DNA of 64,000 bases from JBCDJG01 sp038748065 (GTDB lineage Bacteria; Pseudomonadota; Gammaproteobacteria; Pseudomonadales; Halieaceae), in contig JBCDJG010000010.1 in NCBI GenBank assembly GCA_038748065.1, positions 1 to 64,000 on the forward strand, given 5' to 3'. Below are positions 40,616-50,124 of the stretch, piece by piece. How positions within the stretch are numbered: the stretch's first letter is position 1; every line of letters starts with the position of its first letter. The notes beneath the pieces were generated by a model. The model saw only the letters and a list, made by a program, of their open reading frames with translations, did no database searches and was not told the DNA's origin. A program made the position numbers and the translations under genes.

Positions 40616-42090
40616 GACAGCAGCGCGCGCAGCCTTGGCGCCAGGTCGCTGGCAGCCAGGCCACGCTGGCCGTCTTCTGCCGCCAGGTCAGCGGCAGCGC
40701 CATGCAGGCATACGGCAAGGGCTGCCGCCTGCAGCGGCGGCAGCTGCTGCGCCAACAGCGCCCCCATCACGCCGGAAAGCACGTCGCCCATACCGCCGCT
40801 GGCCATACCCGGATTGCCATAGCTGGATAAAACCCCCTCACCGGCGGCGGCAATGAGGCTGCCATTGCCCTTCAGCAACACCACACCACCATAGCGCGAT
40901 TGCAGGGCCTTGACGGCGGCAAAGCGGTCAAGCTGAACATCTGCGGTGGAGCTGTCCAGCAGTCGCGCCGCTTCCCCGGGATGTGGCGTCAGTATCCAGC
41001 TGTCTCGCGGACAGTCCTCCACCACGCGGCCAGCGGCAAGAATGTTCAGGCCATCCGCGTCCAGCACCAGGGGCCTGCCGCTGGACGCAGCGACCTGCAG
41101 CAACTGCTCCGACCAGGGGGACTGGCCCAGCCCGGGCCCGATCACAATGACATCTGCCATCGCCACCAGCGGCGCGAGTTCCTGGCCGGAAAGCACGCCG
41201 TGACACATCACTTCCGGGTTGCGCGCAACGACGGCGGCTACGTGCTCAGGGCGGGTAGCGACCCGGGTCAAACCAGCGCCGCAGCGCAGTGCCGCCTCTG
41301 CAGCGAGGCTTGCCGCCCCCGCCATACCAAAATCCCCACCCACCACCAGTACCTGGCCATATTGACCTTTGTGGGCAGAGGCCGGCCGCGCAGGGAGCGA
41401 GGCCAGCAAAGGTTCCAACTCCAGACGCGACCACTCGGCGGGCACCCGGCCGTACACCTCCGGCGGCACGCCCAGGTCATTGAACTCAATTGCGCCGGTG
41501 AAGTCCGGCGCATCCAGGGTAAAGAGGCCCCGCTTCAGGCCGATGAAGCTCACGGTGCAATCGGCCCGCACCGCCAGGCCCAGCACCCGACCGGTGTCGG
41601 AACATAGCCCCGAGGGGATATCCACCGCCAGCACGGGAACGCCGCTGGCAGTGATCGCCTCAATGGCCTCGACATAGCCGCCGCGTACGTCACCGCCCAG
41701 GCCCGTGCCGAGCAGGGCGTCCACCACCACGCCTATGGGCAATACGTCGCCGCTGAAGGGCAGTATCTCCACACCATTGGCCTGGGCCTGGCTCCGCGCC
41801 AGGGCCGCGTCACCGCTGATTTTTCCCGGATCGCCGACCTGCAGCACCGTGGTCGGGATACCACGCTTGTGCGCCAGGTCTGCCACCAGAAAACCATCGC
41901 CACCGTTGTTGCCGGTGCCGCACAAAACCTGCAGACGCTGCACATTGGGCCAGCGCGACAGCAGGATGTTGAAACAGGCATGGGCGGCACGTGACATCAG
42001 CGTGATGCCCGGTATGCCATGGTCCTGAATTGCGCAGCGATCCAGTTCGCGCGTCTGGGCGGCCGTATAGAGGGTTTCGGTACCTAACAT
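40612..42090 (-). CDS. nnr: Bifunctional NAD(P)H-hydrate epimerase and dehydratase
   Basis: A 492-aa fusion repairing damaged NAD(P)HX. The N-terminal epimerase half (about 1-215) has VLCGTGNNGGDGFLVA and AVDIPSGLCSDTG. The C-terminal ADP-dependent dehydratase half (about 225-490) has GQVLVVGGDFGMAGAASLAA, VIGPGLGQSP, LTPHPGEAARLL and GMGDVLSGVMGALLAQ. It is the first gene of the minus-strand run that continues through tsaE, amiC and mutL, and is divergent from queG. Confidence 0.95.
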   Translation of the reverse strand: MLGTETLYTAAQTRELDRCAIQDHGIPGITLMSRAAHACFNILLSRWPNVQRLQVLCGTGNNGGDGFLVADLAHKRGIPTTVLQVGDPGKISGDAALARSQAQANGVEILPFSGDVLPIGVVVDALLGTGLGGDVRGGYVEAIEAITASGVPVLAVDIPSGLCSDTGRVLGLAVRADCTVSFIGLKRGLFTLDAPDFTGAIEFNDLGVPPEVYGRVPAEWSRLELEPLLASLPARPASAHKGQYGQVLVVGGDFGMAGAASLAAEAALRCGAGLTRVATRPEHVAAVVARNPEVMCHGVLSGQELAPLVAMADVIVIGPGLGQSPWSEQLLQVAASSGRPLVLDADGLNILAAGRVVEDCPRDSWILTPHPGEAARLLDSSTADVQLDRFAAVKALQSRYGGVVLLKGNGSLIAAAGEGVLSSYGNPGMASGGMGDVLSGVMGALLAQQLPPLQAAALAVCLHGAAADLAAEDGQRGLAASDLAPRLRALLS

Positions 42091-42172
42091 GAGATCAGCA
42101 TAGGTTCAGCAGTTGTTTGCGTGCAGTTCAGGTTCTGCGAAAATTATACCGACATCCCAAGGGCTTGGATGC

Positions 42173-43219
42173 ATGCAAGACCTCTTACAGCAGATACACG
42201 ATTGGGCCGAGGAGCTGGGCTTCCAGCAGCTCGGCGTCAGCGATGTGGATCTGGAAGAGCACGAAGACTATCTGCAGAAGTGGCTGGACGCCGGCTACCA
42301 GGGGAGCATGGAGTGGATGGGTGCGCACGGCTCGAAGCGCTCACGTCCCGCAGAGCTCGTTCCGGGTACAGCCCGCGTGATTTCCGTGCGGATGGACTAC
42401 CTGGGCAATGACACACAGCCCCTGGCAGTTTTAAACAATCCACAGAAGGCCTACATCTCTCGCTACACACTGGGCCGCGACTATCACAAGCTGCTGCGCA
42501 AACGTCTGGCGCAACTTGCCAAGCGCATCGATGCGGCGGCGGGCGGGCACTATCGCGCTTTCGTCGACAGCGCGCCGGTGCTGGAAAGGGCGCTGGCAGA
42601 AAAAGCGGGGCTCGGATGGATCGCCAAGAACACCATGCTGATCAATGAAAGCGCCGGCTCCTGGTTCTTCCTCGGCGAGATTTACACTGACCTGCCGCTG
42701 CCGGTGAGCGGCGCGCAAACCACCAAGCACTGTGGTAGCTGCACCGCCTGCCTTGAGGTCTGCCCTACGCAGGCCTTCACCGGCCCTTTCAAACTCGACG
42801 CCCGTCGTTGCATCTCTTACCTGACGATCGAGCACAAGGGCAGCATTGACGAGTCCCTCCGCCCGCTGATGGGCAACCGCATATTCGGCTGCGACGATTG
42901 CCAGCTGGTCTGCCCATGGAACAAGTTCGCCCGCCCCAGCAGCGAGGGCGATTTCAAAGCCCGGCATGGCCTCGGCGATGCAGAGCTGCTGGACCTCTTT
43001 GCCTGGGACGAGGCCACCTACCTGGCGCGCACCGAGGGCTCGGCGCTGCGGCGAATCGGCCACGTGCGCTGGCTGCGCAACCTGGCTATCGCGCTGGGCA
43101 ACGGCCGCGGCGGCGACAGCGTATTGGCGGCGCTCGCCAGTCGGCAAGACCACGCCTCGGCACTGGTACGCGAACATGTGAACTGGGCCATAAAACGCCT
43201 CTCCTCTTCAGGGGCTTGA
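42173..43219 (+). CDS. queG: Epoxyqueuosine reductase QueG
   Basis: A 348-aa cobalamin- and 4Fe-4S-dependent enzyme that reduces epoxyqueuosine to queuosine in tRNA. The start at 42173 (MQDLLQQIHDW) matches family N-termini better than the upstream ATG at 42113. DSAPVLERALAEKAGLGWIG-like residues (GLGWIAKNTM) are near 150. Two Fe-S clusters are marked by HCGSCTACLEVCPTQAF and GCDDCQLVCPWN, and a HEAT-like C-terminus follows. It is divergent from nnr, and its stop is directly followed by the phosphatase ATG. Confidence 0.95.
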   Translation: MQDLLQQIHDWAEELGFQQLGVSDVDLEEHEDYLQKWLDAGYQGSMEWMGAHGSKRSRPAELVPGTARVISVRMDYLGNDTQPLAVLNNPQKAYISRYTLGRDYHKLLRKRLAQLAKRIDAAAGGHYRAFVDSAPVLERALAEKAGLGWIAKNTMLINESAGSWFFLGEIYTDLPLPVSGAQTTKHCGSCTACLEVCPTQAFTGPFKLDARRCISYLTIEHKGSIDESLRPLMGNRIFGCDDCQLVCPWNKFARPSSEGDFKARHGLGDAELLDLFAWDEATYLARTEGSALRRIGHVRWLRNLAIALGNGRGGDSVLAALASRQDHASALVREHVNWAIKRLSSSGA

Positions 43220-44086
43220 ATGGTTTACACTGCGCCTATGATTCAATTCGCGGCGGGATCCAGCGCTGGCGCGGTGCGGGACCACAACGAGGACAGCTAT
43301 TTTGCAGGCCCCGACATCGGCCTGTGGCTGGTTGCCGATGGCGTGGGCGGCCATTCCCATGGCGAGGTGGCCAGCGCCATCGTGGCCCAGACCATCAAGA
43401 ACGGCGTCGTTGCAGGCGACAGCCTCGTCGATGCCATTACCGACAGCCACCAGGCGGTTCTCAAGGAAATGAGCACGGACTCAGCCCATGCTGGCATGGG
43501 CTCGACGGTCGTGGCGGTCAAGCTGCGCGATCGCCAATTCGAGCTGGCGTGGGTCGGCGACAGTCGCGCCTATCTATGGGATGGCCAAATCCGCCAGATC
43601 AGTCGCGACCACAACACGGTCAGTGAGATGCTGCGTGCCGGCGCCCTGTCCGAGGAAGAGGCAGAGCGTCACCCCGAGCGCCACGTGCTGAGCCAGTCAC
43701 TGGGGGTTACTCCGGATATGCCGCTGGCGCCCGGGCAATTGCGCGGGCAGCTGGAACCGGGGCAGCAGCTGATCCTGTGCTCCGACGGGCTCACTGATGA
43801 GCTTACCGACCAGCGCATCGCCCGTATCATGCGTCACAATCCCGAACCACAGGCTCAGGTCGACGCCTTGATCAAGGCCGCCGAGGATGCCGGTGGCCAT
43901 GACAATGTCACGGTGGTAGTGGTGGGAGAACCCCCGTCAGAGGAAGACCTGCCACAGCTGACCGGCGCCAATACCCTGAACCCGGCGGCCGCCATGTCGG
44001 AATCGGGTGGCATAGTCAGCCAGGATCAGGTGGTATGGGGCCTGGCCGCGCTGATGGTCATCCTGGGGCTCTGGTTCATCTTCTGA
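43220..44086 (+). CDS. PP2C-type Ser/Thr protein phosphatase
   Basis: A 288-aa metal-dependent phosphatase: RDHNEDSYF (metal Asp/Glu), LVADGVGGHSHGEVAS, GSTVVAVKL, WVGDSRAYL, LCSDGLTDEL and GGHDNVTVVVV are in the usual order. A C-terminal membrane helix (VVWGLAALMVILGLWFIF) anchors it in the inner membrane. The ATG at 43220 touches the queG stop and has AGGGG 5 nt upstream; ATG 43238 is an alternative. The convergent FHA protein (phospho-Thr reader) next door suggests a shared phospho-signalling circuit, but no Ser/Thr kinase gene is in the window. Confidence 0.92.
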   Translation: MVYTAPMIQFAAGSSAGAVRDHNEDSYFAGPDIGLWLVADGVGGHSHGEVASAIVAQTIKNGVVAGDSLVDAITDSHQAVLKEMSTDSAHAGMGSTVVAVKLRDRQFELAWVGDSRAYLWDGQIRQISRDHNTVSEMLRAGALSEEEAERHPERHVLSQSLGVTPDMPLAPGQLRGQLEPGQQLILCSDGLTDELTDQRIARIMRHNPEPQAQVDALIKAAEDAGGHDNVTVVVVGEPPSEEDLPQLTGANTLNPAAAMSESGGIVSQDQVVWGLAALMVILGLWFIF

Positions 44087-44141
44087 GGCAGCGCGCGATC
44101 CTTTCCGAGGGCGGCAACTGCGCTCAGCTCGCAAAGCTTGC

Positions 44142-44885
44142 CTAGGACTTGCTGTCGTCTTCCGCGGAGCCTTCCACGTCTACAGCGCGAATGAAGGTCG
44201 TCTTGTTCATCGTCTCCAGCTCGCGATCGGGGCCCGTATAGTTCTCGGCAATTTTGAACACAATGTCGTGAAAGCGAAGCTCGTCCTTGTCACGCACGGC
44301 AGAGCGCGTCTCAAGGCTGCGGCCGTTCAGGTTGGTGCCATTGGATGAGCCGAGGTCCTCAACAAAGAGCTTGTTGTTCTCTTCGAGTGTCAGCTTGGCG
44401 TGCTGGCGAGATATGTGCGGCGACAGCATGGCCAGGTCACACTCAATCGCTCGCCCGATGATGATGTCCTGATCAATCCCGAAGCTGAGCCCCGCCAGTG
44501 GGCCGCTCTCTACCGAGATCACCCAGCGGTAGTCTTCGGCCCGCTTGGTATTGCGGAAGTAGCCGCCGACGCTGCGCCGGCGATCATTGATGGGCGGAAT
44601 GTTATTCAGCACGCGGCGCTCAACAAATGAGGTCGTGCGAACAATACCCTCGGAGGTGATCTGGAAAAACCAGGCGATGGCGAAACAGACGGGGAAGCCC
44701 AGCACCGCGATATACAGAAAGTTACGTGACGCTACCGCCTCATCCCAGCCCAGCGCATCGTAGAGGATGTCGCCTACCTGGAGTACACCCCAGCACACCA
44801 AGATATAGAGGATGCAGGTTCGAGTGACCTTGCGACGACGCAATTCACGCAAGAATGACCCCAAAGCCCCCTGGCCCTCAGCCAT
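44142..44885 (-). CDS. FHA-domain membrane protein
   Basis: The start at 44885 has AAGGA 6 nt upstream. The 247-aa protein has two N-terminal membrane helices (about 21-40 and 52-72). A linker follows, then a C-terminal FHA domain: IIIGRAIECDLAMLSPHISRQHAKLTL and VEDLGSSNGTNLNG. FHA domains bind phosphothreonine peptides. The N-terminal LRRRKVTRTCILYILVCWGVLQVGD is shared with a class of inner-membrane signalling proteins seen in marine gammaproteobacteria. It is convergent with the PP2C gene. Confidence 0.88.
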   Translation of the reverse strand: MAEGQGALGSFLRELRRRKVTRTCILYILVCWGVLQVGDILYDALGWDEAVASRNFLYIAVLGFPVCFAIAWFFQITSEGIVRTTSFVERRVLNNIPPINDRRRSVGGYFRNTKRAEDYRWVISVESGPLAGLSFGIDQDIIIGRAIECDLAMLSPHISRQHAKLTLEENNKLFVEDLGSSNGTNLNGRSLETRSAVRDKDELRFHDIVFKIAENYTGPDRELETMNKTTFIRAVDVEGSAEDDSKS

Positions 44886-45004
44886 GCGCAATCCTTATGC
44901 TGTTTTTCTTGGCGTCAATATAGCTTAAGAGACGCCAGAAAAGCCATGGGCCTTTCCAGCGGCAGGTGACCGCGCAGGCGAGCGTGACTGGCAGTTCGCT
45001 GGCC

Positions 45005-46012
45005 TCAGGTCTCCAGGCTGCCAACGATGTGGCGATAGCTATCCATGCGGCGGGGCAGGATGTCACCGCTAGCCAGTGCGGCGAGGATGGCGCAGCCAGG
45101 CTCGGACTCGTGGCGGCAATCGCGAAACTTGCACTCGCCGATAAAGGGCCGGAACTCGCGGAAGCCGCGCTCCACCTCTTCACGGCTCATGTGCCACAGG
45201 CCGAACTCGCGAATTCCGGGAGAGTCGATCAGCCGACCGCCACAGGGCATGTGAAACAGCTGTGCGGTGGTCGTGGTATGCGTGCCCTTATCAGTGTTTG
45301 CAGACAGGGCGCCCACGCGCAGATCCGCGCCGGGTAACAGGGCATTGATCAGCGATGACTTGCCAACGCCGGACTGGCCGACGAACACGCTGGTTCGCTC
45401 CCGCAAAGCCGCTTCCAGGCTGTGCAGACCGCCCGCGAGCTTCGAGGTGCGCAGCACGCGGTAGCCGAGGCCAGGATAGGGAGCAAGCAGCTCCTCCACC
45501 TCATCGGCCAGCTGCGCGTCGTTTAGCAGGTCGGTCTTGTTCAGCACAACGACCGCCTCTATCCCGACGGATTCGGCCGCCACCAGGTAGCGATCGAGCA
45601 GGTTGGCATGGGGCTGAGGCCGCGGCGCCATGACCAGCATGATTTGATCGATGTTGGCGGCGACTGGCTTTAGCCGACCGGCCGCATCCGGCCGGCAGAG
45701 TTCGCTGGCCCGATCGAGCTGCGCAACCACAACCCCGGTGGGTTCCCCGGCGCAGAAGATAACCCGATCACCGGTGACAAGACCGCCGACATTGGCGCGG
45801 AGGTGGCAGCGCAGGCTATCGCCGGGCGCAAGCTCAACTTCAACCTGCGTGCCGAAGTGCGCCGTCACCAGCCCCTCGCGCTCCGGCCCGAGCTCGCCGG
45901 CGGACAGGGTCTCGTCCGCACGCTGCTCCCGCCGACGGGCGCGCTCAGCGCGCTCAGCCTGGATTTTCTCCACGCGCCAGGCCTGGCGCCGGGTCAGCTT
46001 GCGTTTGCTCAT
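45005..46012 (-). CDS. rsgA: Small ribosomal subunit biogenesis GTPase RsgA
   Basis: A 335-aa circularly permuted GTPase acting late in 30S maturation. The start MSKRKLTRRQAWRVEKIQ at 46012 is the usual one in this group. An OB domain (about 40-105) is followed by G4 VVLNKTDLL, G1 FVGQSGVGKSSLINALLP, G2 GTHTTTTAQLF and G3 DSPGIREFGL. A zinc-binding C-terminus follows (CKFRDCRHESEPGCAI). It is divergent from orn, the common arrangement. Confidence 0.95.
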   Translation of the reverse strand: MSKRKLTRRQAWRVEKIQAERAERARRREQRADETLSAGELGPEREGLVTAHFGTQVEVELAPGDSLRCHLRANVGGLVTGDRVIFCAGEPTGVVVAQLDRASELCRPDAAGRLKPVAANIDQIMLVMAPRPQPHANLLDRYLVAAESVGIEAVVVLNKTDLLNDAQLADEVEELLAPYPGLGYRVLRTSKLAGGLHSLEAALRERTSVFVGQSGVGKSSLINALLPGADLRVGALSANTDKGTHTTTTAQLFHMPCGGRLIDSPGIREFGLWHMSREEVERGFREFRPFIGECKFRDCRHESEPGCAILAALASGDILPRRMDSYRHIVGSLET

Positions 46013-46091
46013 GGCGGCATTATTGGGGTGACTGCTTTGCCTGTCGAGGCAATTTGTTACACTGCACGGCCTGACTGCGTGGACCGGGACT

Positions 46092-46637
46092 ATGCAAGAT
46101 CCCAACAACCTGATCTGGATAGACATGGAGATGACCGGGCTGGACCCGAACGCCGATAAGGTCATCGAGGTCGCTACCATCATCACGGACACCCATCTCA
46201 CCACCCTGGCCGAGGGGCCGGTGATCGCCATTCATCAGCCCGACGACATCCTTAACAATATGGACGAGTGGAACACCACCCACCACGTCGGTTCGGGCCT
46301 GGTCGATCGCGTGCGCGCCAGTGACTACGACGAGGCGCGAGCTGCCGCTGAGACGATTGCTTTCCTGAAGCAGTGGGTGCCGGCGAATAGTTCGCCCATG
46401 TGCGGCAATACCATTTGTCAGGATCGGCGTTTTATGGCGCGACACCTGCCGTCGCTGGAAGCTTACTTCCACTACCGCAATCTGGATGTCAGTGCGCTTA
46501 AGATACTGATGCAGCGCTGGCGGCCGGAGCTGGAAAGCGGCTTTCGCAAGACTGCGACGCATCTGGCGCTGGACGACATTCGCGAATCGATCGACGAATT
46601 ACGCTACTACCGCGAGACCTTTTTGAACCTCGGCTAA
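46092..46637 (+). CDS. orn: Oligoribonuclease
   Basis: A 181-aa DEDDh 3'-5' exoribonuclease that degrades di- to pentanucleotides, including pGpG from c-di-GMP turnover. Catalytic residues are visible in LIWIDMEMTGLDP (Asp, Glu), GNTICQDRRFM (Asp) and KTATHLALDDIRESI (His, Asp). The length is normal. It is convergent with psd, with a 4-nt overlap of the stops. Confidence 0.97.
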   Translation: MQDPNNLIWIDMEMTGLDPNADKVIEVATIITDTHLTTLAEGPVIAIHQPDDILNNMDEWNTTHHVGSGLVDRVRASDYDEARAAAETIAFLKQWVPANSSPMCGNTICQDRRFMARHLPSLEAYFHYRNLDVSALKILMQRWRPELESGFRKTATHLALDDIRESIDELRYYRETFLNLG

Positions 46638-47491
46638 GCCGTCACCTGAACCTCGGCCAGGCTCTCGCCAAGCCGCGTGGGGGTGCCGGCCACATAAGCT
46701 TTGTCCCAGGCGATACTGTTCTCGGGGAACAGCAGGATAACAGTCGAACCCAAACAGAAGCGCCCCATCTCCTCGCCTTTGCCGAGGCTGACCGGTGACG
46801 GTAGCGCCTGATAATCGAGCAGCTGCGGCACGCGCGGCGGCGGCGCCACGCGACCAGACCAGACGGTCTCAATACCGGCGACCACCATGGCACCCACCAG
46901 CACCATCGCCATGGGGCCCAGGGCCGTATCGAAGTAACAGACCAGCCGCTCATTGTGTGCAAATACGCGCTCAACATGATCGGCCGTTGTGCCGTTTACC
47001 GAAAATAGCTTGCCGGGAATGTAGCTGGTGGCCGTCAACGTGCCTGCCAGCGGCATATGCACGCGGTGATAGTCTCGGGGCGAGAGGTAGACTGTGGCGA
47101 AGGCGCCATCGGCGAATTGCGCCGCTCTCTGCTCGTCGCCGCCGAGTAACTCACGGGCACTGTACCACTGCCCCTTGGCCTGGAAGATGCGCCCGTCCTC
47201 GATGCGCCCCAGCTGGCTGATGGCACCATCTGCCGGGCACACAACAGAAGCCTCGGCGATGGGCCGCGCGCCCTCGCGCAGCGGGCGCGTGAAGAAGGCA
47301 TTGAAGTTAGCGTAGGCCTTGAGGTCAGGTTCTGCAGCTTCGCTCATGTCCACCCCGAAGTGGCGAACGAAACGGCGCAGAACCCAGTTCTTCAGTACTG
47401 CAGGATAGCGCAATTCCGCCAGCCAGCCGGTCAAACGTGACAGGCCGTGTTGAGGCACCAGATGCTGAAACCAGATAAATAGAGTGTCCAT
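46634..47491 (-). CDS. psd: Phosphatidylserine decarboxylase
   Basis: A 285-aa inner-membrane pyruvoyl enzyme making phosphatidylethanolamine. The start MDTLFIWFQHLVPQHGLSRL at 47491 is chosen by family pattern; the longer frame is non-homologous. NAFFTRPLREGARP, PADGAISQLG and YLSPRDYHRVHMP are conserved, and the self-cleavage site is LGSTVILLF. After cleavage the Ser becomes the pyruvoyl group of the small subunit. Confidence 0.95.
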   Translation of the reverse strand: MDTLFIWFQHLVPQHGLSRLTGWLAELRYPAVLKNWVLRRFVRHFGVDMSEAAEPDLKAYANFNAFFTRPLREGARPIAEASVVCPADGAISQLGRIEDGRIFQAKGQWYSARELLGGDEQRAAQFADGAFATVYLSPRDYHRVHMPLAGTLTATSYIPGKLFSVNGTTADHVERVFAHNERLVCYFDTALGPMAMVLVGAMVVAGIETVWSGRVAPPPRVPQLLDYQALPSPVSLGKGEEMGRFCLGSTVILLFPENSIAWDKAYVAGTPTRLGESLAEVQVTA

Positions 47492-47536
47492 GGGCGCTAG
47501 TGTATCCTCCGGGCTGCGAAAGGAAAGGCGCCCTCT

Positions 47537-48349
47537 ATGAAGACAACCTCCACCGCAAGCCTGCAGTACCTGGCCCCCGGGCAGGCCCGGCCCGTCTACG
47601 TGGCCTCTACCGGCGGCGCCGATGCGGCCCTGAATATCAGCGCAGAATTCGAGCAGCGAACGATGCCCGTGGAAGACGCGCGACAGCTGGTGCCTGCGGC
47701 GAGCCTTGAACGGGAGGGATTCGCCCTGGTGCACGCGCCCCTAAAGGGGCGCGATTTCTATGCGCTTGACAGCTTCAAGGCGGCTTACGAGGCCGAGATT
47801 AGCGATATCGTGCTGGCAGCCAGCGGTGCCCGGGAAGCCCTGGTGTTTGACCACACGCTGCGTTCCGACTCGCCAGCGCTCAGGGCGGCACACGAAATTC
47901 GAGAAACCGCCTCAGTGATACACAACGATTACACAGACGCTTCCGCGGAAAAGCGGTTGCGTGACCTTGTTGGCGACGAGGCGGCTGAGGCAAAGCTCGC
48001 CAGGCGCTTCGCCATTATCAACCTGTGGCGCTCCATTGGCCCGCTGGTCGAGGGCAGTCCTCTGGCCTGCTGTGACGCAGCGACCATCGATAGCGCTGAC
48101 CTCGTGGCGAGCGAGCGCCGGGCCGAGGAGCGTGTCGGCGAGCTTGAACTGGTAACCTGGAACCCAGCGCATCGCTGGTATTACTTCCCGGCCATGACTG
48201 CCGAAGAGGGCTTACTGATCAAGACCTTCGACAGCGCGCAGGATGGTCGCGCCAGGCGCTCCATCCATACGGCTTTCGACAACCCGCTGGCGCCGCAGGA
48301 TGCGGCGCCGCGGGAAAGTATGGAGTCGCGCTTGCTGGTGTTCTACTGA
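47537..48349 (+). CDS. CmcJ/NvfI-type oxidoreductase-like protein
   Basis: A 270-aa protein related to the CmcJ/NvfI/AsaB group, best known from fungal and actinobacterial secondary metabolism. Visible family-like segments are EALVFDHTLRSDSP, VIHNDYTDASAEKRLRDL (with the H-x-D pair), RRFAIINLWRSIGPLVEGSPLACCDA and NPAHRWYYFPAMTAEEGLLIKTFDS. The HND and later HTAFDN could supply metal ligands of a non-haem iron fold. It is a single gene between divergent psd and convergent phoH. The substrate is unknown. Confidence 0.8.
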   Translation: MKTTSTASLQYLAPGQARPVYVASTGGADAALNISAEFEQRTMPVEDARQLVPAASLEREGFALVHAPLKGRDFYALDSFKAAYEAEISDIVLAASGAREALVFDHTLRSDSPALRAAHEIRETASVIHNDYTDASAEKRLRDLVGDEAAEAKLARRFAIINLWRSIGPLVEGSPLACCDAATIDSADLVASERRAEERVGELELVTWNPAHRWYYFPAMTAEEGLLIKTFDSAQDGRARRSIHTAFDNPLAPQDAAPRESMESRLLVFY

Positions 48350-48357
48350 CGGTTCTC

Positions 48358-49797
48358 CTAGAGGTTTTCCTCGGCAAAGGCCGCCAGCCGCGAGCGCACG
48401 ATGCCGTTCACGTGCATGATGCCCGCATGGGGGTAGCCCTTGGATTTCTCGACCAAGTAGGTCAGCCCCGAGGTTAGCGGGCTGATGTACTTGTTGTCGA
48501 TCTGGGCGAGGTTACCCAGTACCACGATCTTGGAATCCGCACCCACCCGGCTGATTACACTCTTGAGCTGGAACTGGGTCAGGCCCTGGGCCTCGTCGAT
48601 AATCACGTAGGCGTTATTGAAGCTGCGACCGCGCATGAAATTCAGCGACTTGAACTGAATATTAGCGCGCTCTTTCACGTACTCAATTGAGCCGTGACAG
48701 CTTTCGTCCGTGCCGTGAAGGATTTCGAGGTTGTCGTCGAAGGCCGCGAGCCAGGGCGCCATTTTTTCCTCTTCAGTGCCCGGCAGGAAGCCGATGTCCT
48801 CGGCAATCGGCGGCGTCGAGCGGGCCACGATCAGCTTGTTGTACTTCTTTTGCTCCAGGATGGCATGCAGGCCGTAAGCCAGCGCGAGCAGCGTCTTGCC
48901 GGAGCCGGCCGGGCCGGTCATCACCGTCATATCGACGTTGTCATCATCCAGCAGTGCCATGGCCATGGCCTGTTCAAGATTCCGCGGGGCGAGGCCCCAG
49001 AAACGCTTGTTCATCAGGTTGTCGCGACTGTCGCAGCGCAGGTACACATACTCAGAGTCGATGCGCTTGACGAAGGCCATAAACTCCTGGTCGTCATACA
49101 GGAACTGGTTCGGGTAAGCCGCAGGCAGTGACTTGCGGGGGATGCGGTGCAGGGTGCAATTGCCCTCACGCAGGGTATCGACCTCGGCAATGCCGGACCA
49201 GAAGTCTCCCTCAATGTGCTCGTAGCCTCGGGCCAACAGGTCAATGTCGTCCAACACCCGGTCGCGACGGTAGTCCTCTACATGCAGCAGGCCCGAACCC
49301 TTGGCCTTGATCCGCATGTTGATGTCCTTGGTCACCAGGCAAATGAACTCACTGGGATTGTCTGCCTGCAGCTTCAGGGCAACGTTTATGATGCGGTTGT
49401 CGTTGGCCTGATCCGGCGTGCCATCGAGAAAGGGCACGTCGGAGTCATCCCCGAGAAGCTGGTCGGGATAAATAGCCAGCGTGCCAGGCAGGCCGGCGGC
49501 TTCGCCGGGGAGACTGACCTCCACGCCCTCCTGGATCTCCTGGGGTGTCGCCTCGTCGACGACCTTATCGATCATCTGGATGGCGATACGGGCTTCGCGA
49601 CTGACGGTCTTGTCGCGGCGGTCCTTGATGTGGTCCAGCTCCTCAAGGACGGTCATCGGAATGACCACGTGGTGTTCCGCAAAGGCCGTGACGGCCATGG
49701 GGTCGTGCAATAAAACGTTCGTATCCAGAACGTAAGTCTTTTTGATAACTGGTTTCAGATTAGTTTGTTCAATACGCAGGGTAGCGCCTGATTCCAT
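48358..49797 (-). CDS. PhoH-family ATPase with N-terminal PIN domain
   Basis: A 479-aa protein. The PIN-like ribonuclease domain has KTYVLDTNVLLHDP (about 19-32), EELDHIKDR and VTKDINMRIKA. A linker leads to the PhoH ATPase with Walker A TGPAGSGKTLLALAYGL (about 300-316), FLPGTEEEKM and Walker B AYVIIDEAQGLTQFQLK. Such PIN-PhoH proteins (also called PhoH2/YlaK-like) are sequence-dependent RNA helicase/RNases. It is convergent with the CmcJ-like gene, 8 nt apart. Confidence 0.93.
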   Translation of the reverse strand: MESGATLRIEQTNLKPVIKKTYVLDTNVLLHDPMAVTAFAEHHVVIPMTVLEELDHIKDRRDKTVSREARIAIQMIDKVVDEATPQEIQEGVEVSLPGEAAGLPGTLAIYPDQLLGDDSDVPFLDGTPDQANDNRIINVALKLQADNPSEFICLVTKDINMRIKAKGSGLLHVEDYRRDRVLDDIDLLARGYEHIEGDFWSGIAEVDTLREGNCTLHRIPRKSLPAAYPNQFLYDDQEFMAFVKRIDSEYVYLRCDSRDNLMNKRFWGLAPRNLEQAMAMALLDDDNVDMTVMTGPAGSGKTLLALAYGLHAILEQKKYNKLIVARSTPPIAEDIGFLPGTEEEKMAPWLAAFDDNLEILHGTDESCHGSIEYVKERANIQFKSLNFMRGRSFNNAYVIIDEAQGLTQFQLKSVISRVGADSKIVVLGNLAQIDNKYISPLTSGLTYLVEKSKGYPHAGIMHVNGIVRSRLAAFAEENL

Positions 49798-50124
49798 ACA
49801 TGGATCCTCTGGATAGTTTCACTTCTTTAAGGTCTGAAGGGGGGGATGGTCTGAAATAAAAGGGTGAAGCAGGGTTGAGCTCCGTCGGCTCGATGGCAGC
49901 GCTTCTGCGCTTGTTATGTGGCACGAATCGACCCTGTAGGCCGGCGTCCGGAAATGATTCAAAGGCAATTTCCAGGCTGTGCGTTACCGCACGGTTATTC
50001 GATTATTGAGGCCCGGAACCACGCTGTCAACGACTATTGTCGCGGCGCTGTCTCGCCCTGACAGGGGCGGCGTTTTCCAGTAGGATACCGGCCCTATGTC
50101 TGCTGTTAACAAGTCACCCACCTA
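49798..50124. other. Divergent intergenic region between phoH and the RNase II family gene
   Basis: About 330 bases with no long ORF. Near the right end a 9-codon frame (ATG 50096, MSAVNKSPT, TAA 50123-50125) overlaps the ATG of the RNase gene by one base (TAATG). AGGA lies 10 nt before the small ATG. The RNase start itself has no Shine-Dalgarno, so the small frame may deliver ribosomes by reinitiation. Otherwise it presumably holds promoters for both flanking genes. Confidence 0.45.

Noticed and set aside
42431..43177. 248-aa frame opposite queG
   Set aside because: Antisense to QueG, which has both Fe-S motifs.
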